Shown here: one piece after another, positions 56,287-64,000 of the stretch
Position numbering within the stretch: the stretch's first letter is position 1
Layout: every line of letters begins with the position of its first letter
DNA from: Euglena gracilis
Lineage: Eukaryota > Euglenida > Euglenophyceae > Euglenales
Assembly: GCA_039621445.1 (NCBI GenBank)
Contig: CP154955.1
Location: forward strand, 12,218,960-12,282,959
Reading direction: 5' to 3'
DNA: 64,000 nucleotides
Program-made: the position numbers and the translations under genes
Notes under the pieces: generated by a model
Databases searched by the model: none
Told to the model about the DNA's origin: nothing
Seen by the model: only the letters and a program-made list of their open reading frames with translations

Positions 56287-58421
56287 GGGCGCCTCTCCGT
56301 CAACGCGCCAACCGCGATGGCCCTGCCATGGCGGAGGCAGCCGCTCTGCCGGCTCGCGGCGAGGGCAGAACTGGGCTGCCGCTGCGCTGGGGCAGACCAT
56401 CAACACACACACACACACAATCAACAACCTGCAGATTCCCTTCCCTACCTTCCTCTGGTTGCAACCCCTACCCCTCCCACCTCCTGCACTCCTCCCCTCC
56501 CCTGCCTGTCCTGTGCTTGCTGTATACCTTCTCCCCTCTCTTCATTTTATCAAAGTGGTATTGTTTGTGTGTAAATATAATTTGTACATACCCGTCTTGG
56601 CCCTACGCATAGAGATTTGATGTTCAATTCTCATATACGCGTGCTTTATGCTGGTGGAATCCATTTTTGTAGTTTTTTGTGTTTTTAGATTTTAGCAACA
56701 TTTGCTTCCCCCCCCTTTTTTGCTGCCATTTTGTTGCATATTTTCTGGTCATTTTTTTATGTTTCTGCTGGGATTTTTTTTAATTTAGACGCTTTTTGAC
56801 CTCATTTCCGCCGAGACCATAATTTTGTTGGTTTTTTTGCCCTTTTTGTTGGAATTTTCAGCCAACAAATTGCGTATTTTTGGAGCAGCATGTTCCCAAG
56901 TTTAACTAAAAAACATGCATCAAAATTAAATTCCTGAAAGAGTTTTTTAAGGAAAAATGCTCATTGTCCAAAACATGCACTCCTTTTTTCGAGGATCCAT
57001 GTGTGTACCCCTCTCCCTGCTGTCTATTTTTTCTTTTTGTTCATTGCACTTTCCAATGGGATTTTTTCATATATAATGACCTGATGGCAAAACTGAAGGG
57101 AAACAAAATTTGACTGAGAATCGCCATCTTTCCATTGATTCTCTTCCCTTTTGCTTTTCATCCCCCTCCCATACCTTTCTATGCACTGTGGAGGAAATAT
57201 GAGCTGAATCTAATATGAACATATGATTTAGAGAAGTTTTAAGGTAAAACAGCAGTCCATTTTTGACTTCAATTTTGGGAATATATTTGTCGTTGGATGT
57301 ATAAAGTTCATTAAATTATCACCTTTTTCGGAATTTTTTGGAATCCCACCACCATGCTTTTTCATCGTTCAAAACTTCCCAAATGAACATGTCTGTGAAA
57401 CTGTCTATTTCTTAGCATTTTTTTTTGTTGTGTTCTCAGCGTCTTCTCCCCCCCCCCCCCGCTGGCAACAGTGAACAACAAGTCAGGATTTGCCAGGATT
57501 TTTTGCAAGTCAGTTGCGATTCTTCAAAAAGTCCAGCAGCAAATGGAAAAAAATCATTGTAGCGCAAAAATTTTGCATCAAACGCACGCAAATGCATTTT
57601 GGTGGAATGGTTCTTTCTTTTGGGTGTTGCACACCTCACACACTCGAATCGAACAACTTCGATTCGCTTGTTTTGTGGAACGAATGCTGCAAACACCATT
57701 CGCCATTTGAACCTCCATAACTTGGAACTATGAAGCAGCCTACCTCTCTCTGAATAAGAAATGGACCAACATTGAGCAGTTGGAGATGTGATTGTGGTGT
57801 TTTTGGCCTCAAATATTGCACTCGCAAGTCAGCTATCGCAAAGAATGCCCAAGAAGTGGGAAGGTTCGTTTTTTTTTTATTTGCGAGCGTGCTGATTGGG
57901 TTGTACGGTGACTCCATCAAGTTCAACGGCAGCTACCCCCTCCACCTCTCTCAGAATGCCAACACCCCAATACCTCATTCTTCTTTGTGCGTGCGAATGC
58001 AACTGCGTGCATTTATATTCCTTTAAGGCCACGGAAGAAATTATTGACTTTTGGCTTGCGCTCCATGCCCAACGTCAGAGAATTGTCACGAGCTCCATCA
58101 TGGCGCATGCACATCACACAATCGGTGCCATTAGCGGGAAAGGTGTTCTTTCCAGCCCCACCCCCCGCCCAGTCCGACCTTCCCAACCTTCAACACGACC
58201 GCCGACCACCCGGCAGGAAGGCCCACGGACGACACGACAGAAGCGGCAGGGGCAAAGGCCGGCGGGGTCTCCTGTGACCAGCCCCGACCCCACCGGTCGG
58301 GGTGGACCGCACCAGCCGACCTCGACCGCCACACCACCCGACCACCAGTTCCCCACGAGAGTCGCCACAAGCCGCCGCCCCCCCCCCCCCTCACCCAGCC
58401 ACTGGGTCGCAGAGCCCCACG
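56287..58421. other. Intergenic region between EFHC-like and CFAP410-like genes
   Basis: It starts with a GC-rich stretch (56,290-56,400), probably 3' UTR, then AT/T-rich DNA with no exon-like block. The last 250 bases before 58,422 are C-rich and likely hold the promoter or 5' UTR of the next gene, but no motif stands out. Confidence 0.5.
57388..57414 (+). repeat. Short dispersed repeat R7, copy 1
   Basis: A run of at least 26 bases containing ACATGTCTGTGAAACTGTC is repeated exactly at about 58,936-58,963. Confidence 0.8.
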
Positions 58422-58573
58422 ATGTCGGGCGTGGCGCTGTCGGAGAACACGGTGCTGCAGAAGACGCGGGTGGACCACCTGAAGCACGTCAAGAACCTGA
58501 ACCTCTGGGGCAACGACCTGCAGGACGTGTCCCTCCTCCACGAGATGCCCAACGTGGAGGTCCTGTCCCTGGG
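58422..58573 (+). CDS. CFAP410-like exon 1
   Basis: ATG in CCACGATGTCG; MSGVALSENTVLQKTRVDHL then the first two LRRs, ending VEVLSL. Homology ends the exon within CTGGGCCGGGGGCC, where there is no GT. Confidence 0.85.
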
Positions 58574-61500
58574 CCGGGGGCCTGCTTGTGTTCATTGGAT
58601 TTGTGGTTTGGTGACTGAGCGTTGAAGTCACCCCCCCCCACCTCCTTTGGCATTATATCCATAAAAAATGGACATATTTTTCTTCTGCTCTCATTTCATT
58701 TTTTTGGAAGAAAAAAAACACACCCTGATGTGTATCCCACCGATTCTGCAATTGAGCAAATGAAAGAACTTTCAGAGATTGGCTCACCAGTGGCGAAACG
58801 TTATATAGCAAGGTCAATGTTTCCGAGATACCTGACAGTACAGACCCCCCCAAGCAACATAGTCACCTCTGAGGGTGTTGAGTTTCTGCCAACACATAGA
58901 AACGAAGGCTCAGTATTTTGGGAAGATTCCTCAGAACATGTCTGTGAAACTGTCTATTTCTTGGATCGGTGCAAATTTGCTGCAAGCCGAACAATTGCCG
59001 CTGTTTAAGTCTTCTGGTGTGGTTTTCCTAGGTTCTGGCAAACATTGACGCCCGACCACCAAAGTCTTTCGAAAAACAATGTCCCCCCCAATGTGACCAC
59101 ACTCCGATTTTTCTTTAAGAAGGAAGGATTTCCCCGGGGGAGGGTGCGACCCAGGGATGCCATGGGTAGGCAGGGGGGGGGGGGCAGGGCATTTTCGAAC
59201 CCCAAAACCCTGCCCCAGGGGGTCGGGTTTCGGGTGGGTAACGTTGAAGCACACACGCCGGTGCTGAAGGCGCCGGGGGGCCGAAAGTGGCCACGATGAA
59301 GGGAAAATTGGCTGAGCGGCTGGGGCGGACCCAAAACCGACCCCAGGTGTGGGCAGGCGCCGTTTGATCCCCCGGCGGGTGGAGGGTGTCCCCCGCTGCA
59401 CCGGGGGGGGGGGGCTGATGCCCCCCCCTCTGCATTTGCCCTGGCATTGAACCCCCACAGCACACGTCCCCCTCCCCCCATTGGGTTGGTAGAAAGAAGC
59501 CTGCCCCCAAACCCCCCCACCCTTCCCCCACGTTGAACGTTGGACTCCCGCCCTCAAACGTCCTGCGGGGGGGGGGGAGGAGTGGGGCCCCGCCCGCAGC
59601 GTCAACAAGATCTCGAGCTTGAAGGACTTCGCGGCGTGCCTCAAGCTGCAGGAGCTGTACCTGCGCAAGAACGAGGTGGAGGACCTGAACGAGGTGCGGT
59701 ACCTGAAGAAGCTCCGCAGCCTGAAGATCCTGTGGCTGTGCGACGGCCGGCCCCTCGGGCACAATGGTAATGGTGGTGGCCCTGCCCCTCCCCCCCCCAG
59801 CCATCAGGTGCTGTGCAAAATGATTGGGAGTTTTGAGTCATCCCCCCGAGATTTGGGACCCAGTTGGGCACACAATGAGAAGTAAATGCCCAAAATTTTT
59901 GTATTCTTCCTTGACTGACCCGGCCCCTGAAAAAAAAACATCATTTTCCCGGAGTCAGAAACACCATTTTCACATATTTTTTTGAACCTTAAATGTACCA
60001 AGATATCACATTTTCATCATTTTTGTGTCAAAACAGAAGAGGGTTTGGTGTATTTTTTGTGCCAGGAGCTCCTGTGAAATTTGGGGATCTCTTTGGGGAG
60101 TCTTAATTTGGGGGTTGGACTCTGATTGGCATGGCGGGCAAAGCAACCCAACGCTGTCCCCCCTCCAACCCTCCCGCCGCCATTGTATCGTTTCAGCGCC
60201 AGGCGGGTGTCGGCATTGGTGGTGAGCTGGCCCAACAGCCCCGGGGGCCGCCAGCAACCCGTGCGCCGACACGCCGTCGTACCGCCTCTTCGTCATCTGG
60301 CACCTGCCCCAGCTGGAAAAGCTCTGCCCGGCCGCCCTTTCTGGCTGCCCTCCACTCTTCCACTTCCGCTTAGCCAATTGTGGCCCCGGAGGTGGGTTCC
60401 GCTGAGGTTTTGAAGGAACGCTCCATAAGGGCGGGGCCATCAGGATTGGCTCCCCAGAGGTCCGCAGTCAGCCAATGCTTTGCCGATTTGTCATCCGCTT
60501 TTCCATTTGGTTTGTTCTTGTTCCGAGGAAATATGGTTCTCCAAAAAGATTTCAGATTTTATCTTACACTGCTGACCACAACAGGAAGAAGGCAACCCAT
60601 TTTTTTGGTGCATCCCCAAAATACAAGCGATGTTTCACCTCTCTGTGGAGTTTGGGCCAAGCCCCTCAGGAAGAGTTGCACCAAAATACAAGCGATGGTT
60701 CACCATACTCTTGTGGAGTTATGGAAAAAGCTAAATAAAGGTTTGCCCCGTAACATTTGTGTGGTTCCGCTCAGGAAGAGTGGCCATTTCCTTTTTGACC
60801 CAAAAAAAAGTCAAGCTTTCAATGTGGGCTAGAATGATCAGGTGTTGCCACATATGTGTGCTTGTGTGTGTGTTTGATGTTGGGGTCCCTCTGTGGTAGT
60901 GGGAGTGCTGTGTGTTCGTTTCTTTCAGAGTGTTGGAATATGTGGTGTCTCTGCCCACAACAGGAGAAGGCAACCCATTATTTTTGGTGTTGGATCGTTT
61001 TCTTTTGGTTGTTGTGTGGTGTGCTATGTTGTTCTGTGTGCTTTGTAGTGTGTGTTGCCATTTTTTTTAGTGTGTGTGTGTGTGTTTGGTGTTGCTTGTC
61101 AGTTTTTTGTGTTTGTTTGTTTGTGTGGTTTGTGTGTTTGTTTCCAGGCCAGAGTGCAACAACCCCATGCCTGTGTGTGTGTGTAGTGTTCTCTTGTATG
61201 TGTGTGCAACAACACCCATCCCCCCCCCGCTAGCTTTATCTTTCCCACTGTCATCAACTACTGTGTGTGTGTTAATTCAGTTGTTGAATTTGTGTTGTGT
61301 TTGTGGGTGTGGGGAGTGTGTTGTGTGTCGGTGCGTTTGTGATGCTTGGTGTGCGGCTGTGTTTTGTGTGTGTGTTGTGTGTGTGTGTGTGTGTGTGTGC
61401 GTTTGTGCTGTGTGTGTGAGTGTGTTGTGTGCGCGCGCGTGAGTGCAATGTGTGTGTGCGCGTTTTGTGTGTGTGTGTGTGTGTGCATGTGTGCGTGCCT

Positions 61501-62548
61501 GCTTGCTTGCTCGTTTGCTGTCCCTGCCCCAATCACAGATGGTGAGCAGACACCATCCCAAACGGCGGCTGGCCGGGGACAACGTGGACGTCAGCCCCCA
61601 GGAGCGCCAGGCCGCCCACCAGCTGTCGGAGGACGAGGTGAGCGCCATGGTGCGACCCGTGGAGCCCGGGGCGGCCCGCAGGGCCATCCCGCCATCAGGT
61701 CCCTGGCACTCTTAGCAGTGCAGAGGTGGGTTGGTGGGGGGCAGGGGTGGGGTGCTTTCGGAAAATGTGACACACCTGCCAGGCAAAGACGACTCAAAAA
61801 ACGAATGCCTGTCCCCTGCTGCCCCCCCCCCCTAGTTGCACTAAGGCTTCTTGCCTGTTTTGGCCGGCGCTAACTTCGCTTCTGTGTGGTGAGTGGCCAG
61901 GGACAGCTGCAGGGTTCGGGTGGCAGGCATCCAACGGCCATTCCGTTGGTTTTGTCTCCATGGAAGTGGGCATGGCATTGACTGCCGTTGACCCGGACCT
62001 AACGATTTTCATTGTGGAGTTTTTTTCCCCACAACCCTCCGCTGCCGATGCCAGCAGACCTCCATCCCCGCGTAAACAGTGTGCGGTGCAGCTTGGTTGC
62101 CATCCCCCCCCCCCCTGGTCTCCGGTCTCCCACGGTTTCGGCCGCGCTAGGCAATCGTTGCCACAGCCGTTTATTAACCGGCACTGCCGCCGCCACGGTT
62201 GGCTCCCCCCTTCCCCGGGCCAGGGATTTTCTTATGCCAGGCCCCCCCTGCACACCCCCACACTACCCCGCACCCCCCACACCCACACACACCCACAGCA
62301 CCCCACACCCCCCCAGGGGGGTCCAGCCAGCCAGAACCTCTTTCCTGCCGGCCGGCTGGACCCCGGGGGGGTCTTTAAGGATTCCCCCCCCCCCCCGGCT
62401 GGGTCGTCAGCCGCCCCGCCCGGCGAGGCAGCGCGCCCCGGTGGCCCCGCAGGAGGTGGTGGACCACGTCCGGGCGAAGTACCAGCCGGAGGCCGCCCCG
62501 CCGCCCCGGTCCGCCCAGCCAGGGGGCGGCCAGTGGGGGGTGGGGTGA
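58422..62548 (+). CDS. CFAP410 (C21orf2)-like leucine-rich-repeat ciliary protein, five exons
   Basis: CFAP410 is a small LRR protein of the ciliary base. Human CFAP410 starts with a short helix, then '[30 protein letters not shown]'-type repeats. Here exon 1 reads HLKHVKNLNLWGNDLQDVSL and HEMPNVEVLSL. Exon 2 reads VNKISSLKDFAACLKLQELY and LRKNEVEDLNEVRYLKKL. Exon 3 reads NPCADTPSYRLFVIWHLPQL, the conserved LRR cap start. Exon 4 (LAGDNVDVSPQERQAAHQL) fits the cap's 'LD-x-x-x-VT-x-EE', and exon 5 ends the protein at TGA 62,546-62,548. Exons: 58,422-58,573; 59,600-59,746; 60,255-60,324; 61,539-61,637; 62,453-62,548. About 190 residues against 256 in human, with a shorter tail. The exon 4/5 junction is a good GT-AG pair in phase 0; the first three introns have no GT donor where homology places the junction. 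It lies 2.1 kb downstream of the EFHC-like gene, same strand. Confidence 0.8.
58936..58963 (+). repeat. Short dispersed repeat R7, copy 2
   Basis: It matches 57,388-57,414. It lies in CFAP410-like intron 1. Confidence 0.8.
59600..59746 (+). CDS. CFAP410-like exon 2
   Basis: The acceptor CCCCGCCCGCAG, phase 2; VNKISSLKDFAACLKLQELY ... LRSLKILWLCD. The exon should end at GAC|GGCCGG by homology, again without GT. The first GT in reach (CAATG|GTAATG) would add residues after the LWL motif and is out of phase. Confidence 0.85.
60255..60324 (+). CDS. CFAP410-like exon 3
   Basis: The acceptor GGGGCCGCCAG, phase 2; NPCADTPSYRLFVIWHLPQL-EKL. Sequence after EKL departs from the family and has no nearby GT. 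Confidence 0.8.
61060..61500. repeat. GT-rich low-complexity tract
   Basis: GTGTGT, GTTTGT and TGTGTTG stretches with several pure GT runs, in CFAP410-like intron 3. Confidence 0.9.
61539..61637 (+). CDS. CFAP410-like exon 4
   Basis: The acceptor CCCCAATCACAG; MVSRHHPKRRLAGDNVDVSP-QERQAAHQLSEDE; donor GAG|GTGAGC. 33 codons, phase 0. The first ten residues are not family-like. Confidence 0.65.
61826..61905 (+). repeat. Dispersed repeat family R5, copy 2
   Basis: It matches 46,629-46,725 (CTAGTTGCACTAAGGCTTCT, then GCTAACTTCGCTTCT and GTGAGTGGCCAGG). Both copies follow a C-run. Confidence 0.85.
62453..62548 (+). CDS. CFAP410-like exon 5 (terminal)
   Basis: The acceptor GTGGCCCCGCAG; SEDE-EVVDHVRAKYQPEAA, then a Pro/Gly tail and TGA. 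In phase with exon 4. Confidence 0.65.
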   Translation, partial: EVVDHVRAKYQPEAAPPPRSAQPGGGQWGVG

Positions 62549-62949
62549 GGGGGTCGTTGAAACACGCTGCCATGGGTTCCCTCACAACGACGGCTTTGCA
62601 CACCCCCGCACCATAGTTTACCAACAAGCATGCCACACCATCTGTTTATCAGTTATCTCTCTTTGATATTCTTATCTCTCTTTAGATATAGATTTTAGAT
62701 GTTTCTATCTAAGATCATCTATGTATTAATATTAGGAAACTTCTGCCATCTCCATTGAGGCGATTTTTTATAATTGATTTAATTTGGTATTGGTTAAACA
62801 ACAAACAAGAGCTAGGATGGTTGGCACGGCACATGGTCTCGGCATGCATCAGCCCTCTTCCTTCCCCGTAACACAATTCGAGTTGGCACATGGGGTTCGG
62901 CGAAAAGATGGTCATTTAATTGAAACGGCACGGTCAGGGAAAGTGGAGG

Positions 62950-63080
62950 GCGTTCCCCAACCATGTCGCCATTTACCCTGCATGATGGTGGGATTCAAAC
63001 TTGGGCCGCCGCTGGCAAGGAAAAGGGGTTCTGAATGCCCAGGTCTCCTGACTGACCACCTGCCCCATGGAGTTGGAAGA
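62950..63080 (-). repeat. Possible tRNA-derived SINE
   Basis: On the minus strand ATGGGGCAGGTGGTCAGTCA resembles an A box and AGTTTGAATCCC, about 60 bases on, resembles a B box (GGTTCRANTCC). No poly-A tail or second copy is visible. Confidence 0.3.
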
Positions 63081-63785
63081 TCTGGGTTGGCTGGCTGCGG
63101 AATTTCTGGTCGAATTTGACACAGACAAAAAGTCCAGTTTTTTTGCAGCCACAAAAAGCGTCTAATGTTCTGCACCGTATAAAGTGTCCTTGGTTGGTGA
63201 GCACAGGGGGGTTATTGGAACAAACAACAGAAAAAATAGTATTGTTTCCTGGTTTTCTTCCCCAGGGGGATGGCATGACGACCCCCCCCCCCAGCCCCAA
63301 AGGCACGGATGTAGACACAAGCCTCCCCTGTACATAGCCTCCACCCCAACCACCACCAGTAACCCACGTCCATTGTGCTCCCTTTTGCAGCGGTATTCCT
63401 GAAAGGTCCCCACGCATACACATTTTCATGTTCATTTCCAGATTTATGTGTGCGTGTGTATGTGTGGAGATTGTTGCATTACGTATGCGAACCTGAACTG
63501 GGGCCACATCATTGAGGGCTGCTCCGATTCATCTTCTGGAGTCGCTGGTACCAGCCAAATTGTGTTTGGATGAAGTTTTCAGGGTTCCTAGACCCTGTTC
63601 GACGTCTATTCAGTTTCATTGCAAAGACCCTCCAGGAAAGGCAAGATTAGGGTCATCGGTATTGGCCGCCCTGTAACTGTACTCCCTCCCATGTCTTTTG
63701 AACCGCCTTGCCCGATGAACAGGGGTGTCCGGAGTGTACCACTGTTTAGAGCAACACAAATGCCCATGAAACAAATGCCCAATTG

Positions 63786-63842
63786 GCATCCCCCGAGCCG
63801 GACCGTCCAGATTGTCATTTGAGTGTTCATTGGGCTTGGCGG
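63786..63842 (+). repeat. Dispersed repeat family R6, copy 2
   Basis: CGGACCGTCCAGATTGTCA and GAGTGTTCATTGGGCTTGG match 22,931-22,985. Confidence 0.7.
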
Positions 63843-64000
63843 GGAAGGCCAGAAGGTACGAAGTTTTCAGGACCCGGAGTTTCTCGGGTGGCAGTTCTTG
63901 AGGGGAGGAGGGTATGTACCCAAAATGGGAGGGTTTCCATCTTGGCACCTTTCAGCCAGCGTTTCTTTTGAGGGCGTGCCCAAAAATTCCTTCCCGGCTG

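Larger units (their letters stand above)
62549..64000. other. Non-coding 3' flank
   Basis: No exon-like block. It contains an AT-rich stretch at 62,640-62,800, a tRNA-like SINE candidate and a second R6 copy. Confidence 0.5.

Overview
This is nuclear DNA of a eukaryote. Coding sequence appears only as short exons with strong G/C third positions, bounded mostly by GT-AG junctions with a GTG-rich donor and often a C- or T-rich tract before the acceptor. Introns and spacers are long and loaded with simple repeats, poly-C/poly-G runs and short dispersed foldback elements. Two of the recognisable genes are axonemal/ciliary, so the organism makes flagella; a flagellated protist or alga fits best. 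I cannot name the species. All gene coordinates were built by eye from splice phase and family resemblance, without transcripts.

Layout. 1-15.6 kb: mostly repeats (several dispersed families, a foldback element at 1.5 kb, an 18-base minisatellite at 2.3 kb, a cluster of GAAGCGG/CCGCTTC hairpins at 7.4-10.5 kb, large CA/ACGC arrays at 4.7-5.5 and 11.9-12.5 kb) with a few GC-rich Pro/Ala-rich blocks that may be exons of unassigned genes. 15.6-26.3 kb (+): a zinc-finger gene, clearest at 17.69-21.11 kb, where two C2H2/C2HC fingers are visible and the first is completed across an intron; downstream exons ending at 26,312 may belong to it. 27.4-29.15 kb (+): an unrecognised Pro/Ala-rich gene. 30.73-34.92 kb (+): a complete seven-exon membrane protein of the UPF0126/Gly_transporter (TRIC-like) family. 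35.87-56.29 kb (+): an EFHC1/EFHC2/RIB72-type doublet-microtubule protein with three DM10 domains and a long C-terminal tail, in about 29 exons. 58.42-62.55 kb (+): a CFAP410 (C21orf2)-like leucine-rich-repeat ciliary protein. 62.6-64 kb: non-coding, with repeats and a tRNA-like SINE candidate.

All five supported genes are on the + strand. EFHC/RIB72 proteins sit inside the A-tubule of axonemal doublets and CFAP410 acts at the ciliary base, so two cilium genes are neighbours here; the membrane protein has no evident link to them.

The most unusual observations are (i) a hAT-like miniature transposon family (ends CAGGGG-T-run, 8-base target duplications) with two copies lying inside open coding sequence that becomes continuous when the element plus one duplication is removed, which raises the possibility of introner-type intron gain, and (ii) several exon junctions fixed by protein homology in the UPF0126 and CFAP410 genes that have no GT donor at the expected place, whereas the EFHC gene uses GT throughout.
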